64,000 nt of DNA from Tunturiibacter gelidiferens (lineage in GTDB: Bacteria > Acidobacteriota > Terriglobia > Terriglobales > Acidobacteriaceae): contig NZ_JACCCV010000002.1 of assembly GCF_013410115.1 (NCBI RefSeq), positions 1,488,001-1,552,000 of the forward strand, in the 5' to 3' direction. The number at the start of each line of letters is the position of its first letter. The stretch's first letter is position 1. Position numbers and translations under genes: made by a program. The notes beneath the pieces are model-generated. The model saw only the letters and a list, made by a program, of their open reading frames with translations, ran no database searches and was not told where the DNA came from. Shown piece after piece: positions 36,054-44,101 of this stretch.

Positions 36054-38618
36054 CTAGAAGCTGTAGCCGATGGAGAACTGCAGTTGACGACCTGCGAGGG
36101 CCGCGGTGGGATGCTCGAAGAGAGACGAGTTGAGAGAGCCGATGTAGCTGGTGAAGTTGGCGTGGTTGAGGACGTTGAAGGCGGAGACTCCGGCGGAGAG
36201 AAACTTGGCTTTGTCACCTGTCTCCCTGGTGAGACGGAAGTCGTGGTCATAGATGAGGTCGAGCGAGGCGACACCGCCAGCCTTGAGGGTGTTGCGTCCT
36301 ACGCCGGCGGGGCGAGCGTTGCCGAGGCCGGTGTGAAAGTCATCGTTGCCGGTGGTCTCGGTGTAGGGCGTGCCGGTGTAGAGGGTGGCGATGAGGCCGA
36401 GTGAGAGCCAGTGATCGGGGTTGATGTTGCCGATGAGATTGAAGCGCTGGCGGCGGTCCTGATCGGCGCGGCCCCACTCGTCGTTGGGGTTGTATTGATT
36501 CTGGGGGAAGGCGTTGATGCCTCCGGTGTTGTTTTCGAAGCGGGAGAAGGTGTACTGGGCCTGACCGGAGAACCAGCGTCCAGCCTGGCCGCGGAAGGAG
36601 AGGTCGAGGGCGTTGAGTAGATTGCGACCGCCGGATTCGATCTGTTGAATCTGGCCGTAGTTGAGATTGGGGCGCGGGTAGTTGGCGGAGAGAATCGGGT
36701 CGGGTGGCAGGATGGGGGCGTTGGCGTCGCGGGAGCGGAAGGACTTTACTCCGACCTGGCCACGATAGGCTGCGGTGACGGTGATGGTCTTGTGGATCTG
36801 GCGTTCGACGCCGACGCTGTATTGGATAGCGTAGGGTGTGCGGACGTGGGCGTCGAAACGGGCGAGATTGGTGGGGACGTTGCTGAAGTCGAAGTTGGGT
36901 GGGATGGGGAAGGTGGGATTCTGGATCTGGATGGAGTGGAGGACGACGCCGTCGTGGAGCTTGACGGTGGCGGGGAAGTCGCCGCCGGTGCGGTCGTAGA
37001 AGAAGCCGGTGCCGGTGCGGAAGATGGTCTTGCCTTTGCCGGGGGCGTAGGCGAGCGAGATGCGCGGGGAGAAGTTGTTGTTGTCGGGCAGGAAGGTCTG
37101 CCAGTCGTAGCGCAGGCCGAGAGAGGCCTGGAGATGTGGGGTGAGCTTGATCTGGTCCTGGATGAAAGAGCCGAGCTCGTTGATCCAGTAGAGGGCGCGT
37201 CCGCTGCCTTGCTGCGCGGTGAAGACGTAGGGCGTGTTTGCGGCGTAGTTGGTGAGAGAGGCAAATTTGACGGTGCCGAGACGATTGGTGTGGTCGTCGA
37301 CGGCACGGCGACTGAACTGTGGAAGTTGAACGCCAACGCGCAGGTAGTGCTTTCCGCGGCTCCAGGTGAGGATTTCGTTGACGTGGATGGTGTTTTCGGT
37401 GCGTGCGATGTCGGCCTGAGCGCCGCCGCCGATGAAGGAGCCGCTGACCTGGATTGATGGGGCGTCGGTGACGGATTTGGTGACGTCCTCATCCTTCTCG
37501 AAGGTGACGAGGAGTTGGTTGATGAGATTGGGGGTAAGGATGAGGCGGTCGTTGAAGATGGCGTCGTCCTCGCGGGAGTTGAGGTTGTAGCCTGCTTCAG
37601 GGAGGGTGATGCCGCCGACTCCTGCGTTCGTGCTGGTGGAGCCCTCGTAGTTGTAGCCGACGGAGAGGCGATGGTTGGGAGAGAAGTCGTGAGTGACGCG
37701 CATGGAGTACTGCGAGTTGCGGTTGGGGGTGAGGACGTTCTCGCTGATGACGCCATTGGGGCCGATGGCGTTGACGACGGAGGCGGTGTCCTGCTGGCGG
37801 TAGGATGCGGAGGCGATGAAGCTGGTGTGTCCGTCACGTCCGACGGGACCGCCGATGTGACCTTCGTAGATGCGGCGGGTCTCCGGTGGGCGAACAGGGG
37901 AGAAGTAATTTTTGGCGTTGAAGATGGCGTCGCGAAAGATGAAGTTGGCCTCGCCGTGGAAGATGGGGGAGCCCGGTTTGGTGGTGATCTCGATGCGGCC
38001 GCGACCGGGGCGGGTGAACTCTGCGGAGTAGGGGTCGTTGTTGATGCGGACCTCCTGGATGGCGGAGGCAGAGACGCCGACGGACTTCATCTCGACGCCG
38101 TCGACGATGATGGTGGTGCCACCGGATGAACCTGCGGAGCTGTCGAGGAAGGGAGTGAGGGTGGCGACGATGTCCTGGTCGAAGACGGGGATTTTGCGGA
38201 GGTCGTCGCCGGAGACTGAGACGGTGTCTTTGTTGGCGGAGGAGTCGGTGGAGAGGGACTGGTTGGTGTCATCGACGTTGACCTCCTGATTGATGGACTG
38301 GGTGAAGAGGGTGATCTTTACGTTGGCGATGCTGGTGGTGAGGTGGAGCGGGGCGGTGTAGGCGGCGAAGCCTGAGTAGGTAGGGACAATCAGCGAATAG
38401 TTGCCAGGGGAGAGGTTGTTGAGGGTGAAGTTTCCCTTAGCGTCGGATTCGGATTGGGAGGCGAGAACGCCGGCGGTGGTTTCGAGTCGAACGGTGGCGC
38501 CAGGGATAGCTGCGCCCGTGGGATCGAGGATGGAGCCGCGGACAGACAGCACAGTCTGCGCGAAAGAAGAGCAGGACAGAGCGAGCAACAGAAGAGCTAA
38601 CAAGTGACGCGGTGACAT
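36054..38618 (-). CDS. Oar-like TonB-dependent outer membrane protein
   Basis: 854 residues with signal peptide MSPRHLLALLLLALSCSSFAQ. A carboxypeptidase regulatory-like beta-sandwich follows (VRGSILDPTGAAIPGATVRLETT ... GNFTLNNLSPGNYSL), then a plug (TTIIVDGVEMKSVGVSASAIQEVRIN) and a long beta-barrel ending in Phe (LQFSIGYSF), as outer membrane barrels do. At 854 residues it is shorter than most Oar proteins. It is convergent with the ADOP permease (9 bp gap). Its ligand is unknown; oligosaccharides are usual in this phylum. A degenerate CTTAAG box lies just upstream. Confidence 0.9.
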   Translation of the reverse strand: MSPRHLLALLLLALSCSSFAQTVLSVRGSILDPTGAAIPGATVRLETTAGVLASQSESDAKGNFTLNNLSPGNYSLIVPTYSGFAAYTAPLHLTTSIANVKITLFTQSINQEVNVDDTNQSLSTDSSANKDTVSVSGDDLRKIPVFDQDIVATLTPFLDSSAGSSGGTTIIVDGVEMKSVGVSASAIQEVRINNDPYSAEFTRPGRGRIEITTKPGSPIFHGEANFIFRDAIFNAKNYFSPVRPPETRRIYEGHIGGPVGRDGHTSFIASASYRQQDTASVVNAIGPNGVISENVLTPNRNSQYSMRVTHDFSPNHRLSVGYNYEGSTSTNAGVGGITLPEAGYNLNSREDDAIFNDRLILTPNLINQLLVTFEKDEDVTKSVTDAPSIQVSGSFIGGGAQADIARTENTIHVNEILTWSRGKHYLRVGVQLPQFSRRAVDDHTNRLGTVKFASLTNYAANTPYVFTAQQGSGRALYWINELGSFIQDQIKLTPHLQASLGLRYDWQTFLPDNNNFSPRISLAYAPGKGKTIFRTGTGFFYDRTGGDFPATVKLHDGVVLHSIQIQNPTFPIPPNFDFSNVPTNLARFDAHVRTPYAIQYSVGVERQIHKTITVTAAYRGQVGVKSFRSRDANAPILPPDPILSANYPRPNLNYGQIQQIESGGRNLLNALDLSFRGQAGRWFSGQAQYTFSRFENNTGGINAFPQNQYNPNDEWGRADQDRRQRFNLIGNINPDHWLSLGLIATLYTGTPYTETTGNDDFHTGLGNARPAGVGRNTLKAGGVASLDLIYDHDFRLTRETGDKAKFLSAGVSAFNVLNHANFTSYIGSLNSSLFEHPTAALAGRQLQFSIGYSF

Positions 38619-38798
38619 GCGCTTATGTTAACGAGTGAAGCTTAAGAAATGCTGAACGGGAGATGAGATCGGTTCGCGTGGATCAGCGCACGAGATCCTG
38701 AGCGTGTCACCGTGGCATGCGGAAGGCCTCATTCATGAATTTGAATGGTGCCTCTAGCTTGTGCGAGACAATTTCAACAGCGACAAAATCGAGCCACT

Positions 38799-38815
38799 CT
38801 TAAGCTCCACTTAAT
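38799..38815. promoter_or_regulatory. PmrA/QseB-like direct-repeat box (CTTAAG-CTCCA-CTTAAT) before the gene at 38838
   Basis: Two hexamers with exactly 5 nt between them. Ten bases later comes TAAGCT (38826-38831), a plausible -10 hexamer that sits at -12 to -7 of the ATG at 38838. That start has no Shine-Dalgarno sequence, so a leaderless transcript is suggested. Confidence 0.6.
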
Positions 38816-38837
38816 CCCCACTTTGTAAGCTCTACCC

Positions 38838-39686
38838 ATGGCAGATGCCCGAGGCCGAAGGTACAGAATCAGCCGGGCTCTTCTCTTCTTCGTTCTAGTT
38901 GTTGGATTGAGTGAATTCAACGACGTGAGCTCGCACGCGCAGAGTAGCGACAATTTTGCGAATGTTGTGAGGTCGGTTGTCAGCGCAGAGCGAGAGGCGG
39001 CTACGCAAAGACCGCCGTTTCTCTATACTTCGATCGAGACGTCCGATCGTACGAAAGGGCATGAGTGGACTGAGCGAGTAGCGGATATCTGGGAGGGAAG
39101 ACTCAGGTATCTCATTGCAGAGGATGGCCAACCGCTCTCCGCGGGCCGTCGCGCAGAGGAAGTCGCCCGGATCAAGTCGATCGCAGCGGATCCGAGTTCT
39201 CTTCGAAACAGCAAGCAAGAGCAACAGAACGACGAAAAACATGCGAGGGAGATGGTCGATCTTTTGCCTCGAGCTTTCGTGTTCGAGGATGGCGGGCACG
39301 AGGGGTCCTGGCTTCGCATCAATTACAAACCCAACCCGAATTACATTCCGCAGACTTTTGAGGAACGAGCCCTCCATGGCATGAGTGGAACGCTGATCGT
39401 TGATGGTCGATCACGACGACTCCATCAGCTCAGCGGCTATCTGTTCGATGACGTTTCGTATGGATACGGTGTGCTTGGCACCATTCATCGGGGAACGAAC
39501 TTCACGACCACACGCGATCTGGTCGGGCCAGGTGTGTGGAAGACTACCCTGCTCGACGTTAAGATCGACGGACGTATCGCTCTCTTTAAAACGATAGGCC
39601 GGCGTCAGCACTCAATCCATCGCGACTTCCAGCCGCTGCCTTTGGACATCTCCCTTTCGCAAGCGGTGGCTCTTCTTTTAAAGTAG
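38838..39686 (+). CDS. Secreted protein of unknown function
   Basis: 282 residues with a signal peptide (RALLFFVLVVGLSEFNDVSSHAQ). The mature part begins with a helical segment (NFANVVRSVVSAEREAATQRPPFLYTSIE). It then becomes beta-rich, with IADPSSLRNSKQEQQNDEKHAREMVDLLPRAF split into helix and strand, FEERALHGMSGTLIVDGRSRRLHQLSG and KTTLLDVKIDGRIALFK. This resembles LolA/outer-membrane-lipoprotein-sorting-like folds, but I do not recognise a named family. Paralogous secreted proteins are common in acidobacteria. A PmrA-like box lies directly upstream, so it may belong to the regulon of the two-component system at 49037. Confidence 0.8.
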   Translation: MADARGRRYRISRALLFFVLVVGLSEFNDVSSHAQSSDNFANVVRSVVSAEREAATQRPPFLYTSIETSDRTKGHEWTERVADIWEGRLRYLIAEDGQPLSAGRRAEEVARIKSIAADPSSLRNSKQEQQNDEKHAREMVDLLPRAFVFEDGGHEGSWLRINYKPNPNYIPQTFEERALHGMSGTLIVDGRSRRLHQLSGYLFDDVSYGYGVLGTIHRGTNFTTTRDLVGPGVWKTTLLDVKIDGRIALFKTIGRRQHSIHRDFQPLPLDISLSQAVALLLK

Positions 39687-39725
39687 AGCGTGTTTGTCGT
39701 CACTTAGAGGCCACCCGCTTGAGCT

Positions 39726-40193
39726 TTATTCAGGATGGGCGAGTTGCTTTCCTGTCGGTCCGACTTGAATTTCACCTCTTTGACTTCCTTTGAGGGTTGA
39801 TGCCTCGTAGGCGACCACAGAGCCCTGCCTGGTCAATGATTCCACCTTGGTGATCACTGCCCCTGCTGCCTTTGTTCGCAATGCTGTTTGAACTTCCAGA
39901 GGAAGAGAATCCATTGAGACTTCTTCTTCAATCTCGTTCAGGGTTCCATCCTTGGCAATTTGAATATCTTTTGTATGACCTTTCACGATCATCTCGGCCT
40001 CATAGACCGTCTTGCCATTCTCCCGCTCAGTAATAAATCTTTTGATGGTGGCTCCCTGGGACTGTGTCTGTACAGTCTTCTCAACGGCGGGTGGGAGCTG
40101 AGAACGGTTCAACGTCTTCTCTTGTCCAAGCACGATCAAGGAGGAGCTGCTTATCAGCAGCGCGGTCGTCAAAGCTGACATGTTTCTTTTCAT
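39726..40193 (-). CDS. Small exported PepSY-like protein
   Basis: 155 residues with signal peptide MKRNMSALTTALLISSSSLIVLGQ. Two PepSY-like repeats are seen: LPPAVEKTVQTQSQGATIKRFITERENGKTVYEAEM and LPLEVQTALRTKAAGAVITKVESLTRQGSVVAYEAS. Each is a helix followed by two strands. PepSY-like periplasmic proteins are thought to inhibit proteases or sense envelope state and are often under two-component control. The half-degenerate box CTTCAC-GCCCA-CTTAAG (40246-40262, minus strand) lies about 55 bp before the start. It is divergent from the gene at 40381. Confidence 0.85.
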   Translation of the reverse strand: MKRNMSALTTALLISSSSLIVLGQEKTLNRSQLPPAVEKTVQTQSQGATIKRFITERENGKTVYEAEMIVKGHTKDIQIAKDGTLNEIEEEVSMDSLPLEVQTALRTKAAGAVITKVESLTRQGSVVAYEASTLKGSQRGEIQVGPTGKQLAHPE

Positions 40194-40342
40194 GGTTTTT
40201 GCTCCCTGCAGTTCTCTAAGAACTTCGATAGTTTGCCAGCAAAGACTTAAGTGGGCGTGAAGGCTGAAGCGTTACGTCCAATACGTAGATTCCTGTGCGG
40301 GCCTGGTATCTAGATCTCTGATTTCAATTAGGTTTCGCGTGT

Positions 40343-40359
40343 CTTAATGTTGAGTTAAG
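40343..40359. promoter_or_regulatory. PmrA/QseB-like direct-repeat box (CTTAAT-GTTGA-GTTAAG) before the gene at 40381
   Basis: Two hexamers with 5 nt between them. Ten bases later comes CATCAT (40370-40375), four of six matches to TATAAT, ending 5 nt before the ATG at 40381. That geometry would give a leaderless or nearly leaderless mRNA. Confidence 0.55.
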
Positions 40360-40380
40360 TTTCGGGGTTCATCATGGAGT

Positions 40381-41685
40381 ATGGTTTTGCGAAAACTCCC
40401 CTTGTGCTCCCTGGCGTTTCTTGCCAGCGTCTGCACAGCTCAAAGCGTTACCCTTCCTGCAGGTACACCCTTTCCGGTCCAGATCGAAGATCATCTTCCG
40501 ATGCGGGTTGGCCAACCGATAAGAGCGGAGCTCATCTACCCGATCTATGTTGACGAGACAGAAGTTCTTCCAGCCAAGACCATTGTCTCCGGCACTGTTG
40601 TAGGTCTGCGCGCCAACCACTCGCGTCGCGTTACCGCCCGCCTTCGTGGGGATTTCACTCCCTTTCGTATTCCTGTCGTTCGCTTTACGAGTGTGACTTT
40701 GGCCGATGGCACAACGGTCCCACTGGTGACCGGTGTCGCTACCGATGGCGCTCCGATCTATCGTCTGGTCGCACCGCCGCCTCGCAAAGGAGGCTTCGTC
40801 CACCAGCAATGGGACAATGGTGTCCAAATCCTAAAAGATAAGCTCGCCATTATTACCGGCCCGGATAAAGGAGACCGCCTCACGCAGTTTCTGTACACCC
40901 AGCTTCCCTATCACCCTCAACGCATTGAAAAGAAAACGGCGTGGACGGTTGAAACCTCGGAGCCGCTCTCTCTTTCGCCACAAGCTGTAGAGACTGATGC
41001 AACGGCGCAGCCAGTCGCGATCACACCTGCGTCGTCGCAGGTTGATAGCAAGACGTGGATCATCCAGGCTTACCTCGGCGACTCGCTGAGCTCTGCTACC
41101 TCAAAGTCTGGCCAGGAGATAAGGGCGACGGTGGCGGAGCCTATTTATAACCCGGACCACACCATTGCAGTGCCCGAAGGCGCCACAATCGTCGGGGCGG
41201 TTACAGAAGCCAAGCCGGCCCGCAACTTCGGTCGTGGCGGAACGCTGCACTTCGCCTTTCGGCAACTGATCCTACCGAGCGGCACGACGCAGAATGTTCA
41301 GGCATCTCTTACGGGAGCCGACTCTGCAGCTCCGGACAAGCTTGCGCTCGATTCAGAAGGCCAGGTGAAGCCAAAGCCGCAGGATAAACTTCTGGTCCCA
41401 TTCACCCTGCTGGTGCTTGCTGCGCGGCCACTCGATGAAGATAAGGGTGGCGGATTCGGGAAGGATGCAGTTGCTTCCAACAGTCTCGGTTTTATCGGCT
41501 TTATTATCGGAACGGCCGCGCAGCAGCGAAACCTCGCTGCCGGACTCGGTTACTACGGAGCGGCGATCTCAATCTACGAACGGTGGATCAAGCGTGGACG
41601 GGACGTCACTTTCGCTCGCGATACTCGGCTAGTGCTTCAGACAACGCCGCGTAACTCCACCGTACTTCCCTCTCCGAAGCTGTAG
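40381..41685 (+). CDS. Exported protein with duplicated beta domain (VirB10/TrbI-like fold), unknown function
   Basis: 434 residues, signal peptide MVLRKLPLCSLAFLASVCTA. Two related segments are visible: about 41-119 (VGQPIRAELIYPIYVDETEVLPAKTIVSGTVVGL...) and 241-310 (SGQEIRATVAEPIYNPDHTIAVPEGATIVGAVTEA...). Each has 'GQ-IRA...PIY...-P-GA/KT-I-G-V' as its core, similar to the beta-barrel of TrbI/VirB10 proteins. A hydrophobic stretch (SLGFIGFIIGTAAQQRNLAAGLGYYGAAI) near the end may insert in a membrane. No secretion genes are nearby, so a conjugation role is not supported. No usable Shine-Dalgarno sequence precedes the ATG. Confidence 0.75.
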   Translation: MVLRKLPLCSLAFLASVCTAQSVTLPAGTPFPVQIEDHLPMRVGQPIRAELIYPIYVDETEVLPAKTIVSGTVVGLRANHSRRVTARLRGDFTPFRIPVVRFTSVTLADGTTVPLVTGVATDGAPIYRLVAPPPRKGGFVHQQWDNGVQILKDKLAIITGPDKGDRLTQFLYTQLPYHPQRIEKKTAWTVETSEPLSLSPQAVETDATAQPVAITPASSQVDSKTWIIQAYLGDSLSSATSKSGQEIRATVAEPIYNPDHTIAVPEGATIVGAVTEAKPARNFGRGGTLHFAFRQLILPSGTTQNVQASLTGADSAAPDKLALDSEGQVKPKPQDKLLVPFTLLVLAARPLDEDKGGGFGKDAVASNSLGFIGFIIGTAAQQRNLAAGLGYYGAAISIYERWIKRGRDVTFARDTRLVLQTTPRNSTVLPSPKL

Positions 41686-41718
41686 GGTCCAGAAGTTCAA
41701 GCGAGCTTGTAAGAAAGC

Positions 41719-41793
41719 AACTGCAAAAGCGAAATGCGGGGGCCTCTCCACTGCGCCGTGCGATAAGACCGCACGGCTTCGGTCGAGATGACG
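41719..41793 (+). repeat. Dispersed intergenic hairpin repeat, copy C
   Basis: Related to 629-701 and 7322-7397. The stem GCCGTGCG (41755-41762) pairs with CGCACGGC (41770-41777) around loop ATAAGAC, followed by TTCGGTCGAGATGACG. It lies between two convergent genes and could serve as a shared terminator-like structure. Confidence 0.75.
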
Positions 41794-41824
41794 TCTCACT
41801 AAAGACGTTTCGCTGACAAGATGC

Positions 41825-43819
41825 CTAAAAAGCAAACTTCATTCGTTCGAGAAGGTGTTGAAACTTCGGGTCGCTTCGCAGGTTGTCGAGTCGAGGATCT
41901 ACGTTAGCGAAGACCATACTGTTGGAGCGATCGGCGTAGGCTTTCTCGAGCCACTCCATGGTGCGGCTCTCGTCTTTCAAGCCCGCGTAGACAAGGGCAA
42001 CATAAAAAGGAGAGACGTAGCCAGTTTGCGACTCCGACTGAAGCTCTTCGAGAATCTTATGGGCTTCATTGATTCTCCCTGCAACGGCGTAGACGTGTCC
42101 GAGAGCTGCGATGACAGGGGGGCTCTGGTGCGACATGATTGCCGTCTTCTCCAGCTCGGCGATCGCCTTCGCAAATTCTCCGTTCTGCTCGTAGGCTTGT
42201 CCAAGCACGATATGAGGAAGTACGAAGGTTGGATCCATTTCGATTGCATCGTTCAACTGCACGATGGCGCGGTCGTACTCGCGAGCCATGTAGAGCCGCC
42301 ATCCGAGACTGAAGTTCATACTGACGGAGAGCGGGTCAAGTGACCGAGCGCGCTCCATCTCCAGCAGGCTTTCGCTTCGACGTCCCATTGCGGTCAAGTA
42401 GAGGGAGTATCGCTGATGGGCGGTCGCGTAGTTGGGGTTCAGCTCGATGGCCCTTCGGAACCCTCTTTCGGCGGCTTTCCAGTCCCACTTGTAGTTAAAC
42501 TGGACCGTCGCCAAGGCGGTCTGCGTCTCGGCGAGAGAGTCATCCAGTTCGACCGCCTTCATGGCAGCGGCTTCCGCTTTCGGGGCGACTTCAATCGTAG
42601 GAACAGTGCCTACGATAGCTGCTCCGAGAATGCCGTAGCAGTCTGCCAGACCAGCATATGCCAAGGCGTATTGCGGGTCTTTCACAATAGCCAATTGAAA
42701 GTAGTCGATGGCTTTGAGGAGGTCTTCCCTGGATCGCTTGTTCCAGTAGAACAACCCTTTCAGGAAGTCCTCGTACGCTTCGGGCTTAACGAGACGCCTG
42801 CTGGCGAGTCGTGTCTTATCCTGGGATGTGAGTTGAATGCGGATCTGTTCAACAATTGCGGAGGCTACCCGGTTTTGCAAGGTGAGGACGTCATCGATCG
42901 GACTCTCGTAGGTATCGGCCCAGAGATGCCTGTCGGTGGAGACTTGAATCAGCTCTGCGGTGATCCTTACACGATCCCCGGAGCGAAGGACCGTACCTTC
43001 GACGACTGCGTCCACTCCAAGGTCACGGGCGATTTTCCCGAGTGACTCATGCGAGTCTTTGTACTCCATGGCCGTGGTGCGAGAGAGCACTCGAATTGAA
43101 CTAATTCTCGCGAGGCTTGCGATGAGTTCGTCGGTCATGCCATCGGCGAAGTACTCCTGGCTCTTGTCGCCTGAGAGATTTTCCATTGGCAGTACGACCA
43201 GAGACGTGATGGGCTTCGATGGGGCGTACGCAAATATGCTGTCGGGTCGGAGTCTGAAGAAAATTGACGACACGATCGCGGTCAATAGAACCAGAATTAC
43301 AACGATCGCCAACGCAGGAAACAGCGAGATCTGATAACTTTTTTTGGTCCAAGTTGTAGGAGCAGCGGCCACGTCACCCGTGCTCTGATCGAGGTCTTTC
43401 GATTCCGTCGCAGGCGGAAGAGTAGCCTGATTCACTTCCTGAGTTCCTGCGAAGTCTGCTGGTGTTTCGGGTCTGATCTGGTGAACCGGGGCGACAAATC
43501 TGTAGCCCTTGCGCGGGACGGTCTCGATAAATCTGGGATTCTCAGATGAATCACCGAGAACCTCCCTGAGTCGCATCATGGCGGTATTCAGACTGTGGTC
43601 GAAGTCAACAAAGGTGTCCGGCTGCCAGAGTCGATGCCGTAATTCTTCCCGGCTTACGATCTCGCCTGGACGTTCAATGAGCACTCTTAAAATATGTAGC
43701 GGCTGATCCTGGAGCTTAATGCGCACACCCTTCTTTCGAAGCTCACACGCTTCGAGATCGACCTCAAATAGGCCGAATCGGACGATGCGGAAATGTGTTT
43801 CGACTTGCTCCGAGATCAT
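41825..43819 (-). CDS. CadC/ToxR-like membrane regulator with TolB-like and TPR domains
   Basis: 664 residues. Residues 12-112 form an OmpR-type winged helix (FGLFEVDLEACELRKKGVRIKLQ, VSREELRHRLW, NTAMMRLREVLGD, ETVPRKGYRFVAP). A single membrane helix lies at about 164-188. The periplasmic part starts with SLVVLPMENLSGDKSQEYFADGMTDELIASL, typical of the TolB-like domain of adenylate-cyclase-type regulators. It ends in several TPRs (AYAGLADCYGILGAA, NPNYATAHQRYSLYL, DPTFVLPHIVLGQAYEQNG). It should act as a one-component sensor, reading the periplasm and binding DNA from the membrane. Targets are unknown; it is 280 bp divergent from the Oar-like gene at 44102. Confidence 0.92.
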   Translation of the reverse strand: MISEQVETHFRIVRFGLFEVDLEACELRKKGVRIKLQDQPLHILRVLIERPGEIVSREELRHRLWQPDTFVDFDHSLNTAMMRLREVLGDSSENPRFIETVPRKGYRFVAPVHQIRPETPADFAGTQEVNQATLPPATESKDLDQSTGDVAAAPTTWTKKSYQISLFPALAIVVILVLLTAIVSSIFFRLRPDSIFAYAPSKPITSLVVLPMENLSGDKSQEYFADGMTDELIASLARISSIRVLSRTTAMEYKDSHESLGKIARDLGVDAVVEGTVLRSGDRVRITAELIQVSTDRHLWADTYESPIDDVLTLQNRVASAIVEQIRIQLTSQDKTRLASRRLVKPEAYEDFLKGLFYWNKRSREDLLKAIDYFQLAIVKDPQYALAYAGLADCYGILGAAIVGTVPTIEVAPKAEAAAMKAVELDDSLAETQTALATVQFNYKWDWKAAERGFRRAIELNPNYATAHQRYSLYLTAMGRRSESLLEMERARSLDPLSVSMNFSLGWRLYMAREYDRAIVQLNDAIEMDPTFVLPHIVLGQAYEQNGEFAKAIAELEKTAIMSHQSPPVIAALGHVYAVAGRINEAHKILEELQSESQTGYVSPFYVALVYAGLKDESRTMEWLEKAYADRSNSMVFANVDPRLDNLRSDPKFQHLLERMKFAF

Positions 43820-44101
43820 GAGATATAAGCCCGCGTTTGTGAATACTTGACGACAGCGTCGAACTATAAGCCCCTCTTCTGTGTCATGTCAATTACAAAG
43901 GCGCGGGCTGCGACCTGTTATACGCCGGCGAAACTCACTCAATTCAAAGGAGTAGTAGCGTTATCTCCAAATGTTTGCCAACTGATACGTGATCTATTGC
44001 CTGTTTCACGACTAAGGTTCAATATTCACGCACTTGCAGAGTCCTGAACTGTGCCTTGAGCACGGAAAATTCACTTTCTTAATGAGGCAGTTGGAGGCGC
44101 T

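Noticed and set aside
36645..38129. Plus-strand open frames of 204-270 codons opposite the Oar-like gene
   Set aside because: Low-complexity shadow frames; the minus-strand frame has signal peptide, plug and barrel signatures.
38619..38660. A sixth PmrA-like box before the Oar-like gene (CTTAAG near 38641)
   Set aside because: The second half-site at the required spacing reads CTCGTT on the minus strand, so it does not meet the pattern.
44068..44101. CTTAAT before the Oar-like gene at 44102 as a regulon member
   Set aside because: Only one hexamer is present; no partner at the 5-nt spacing.
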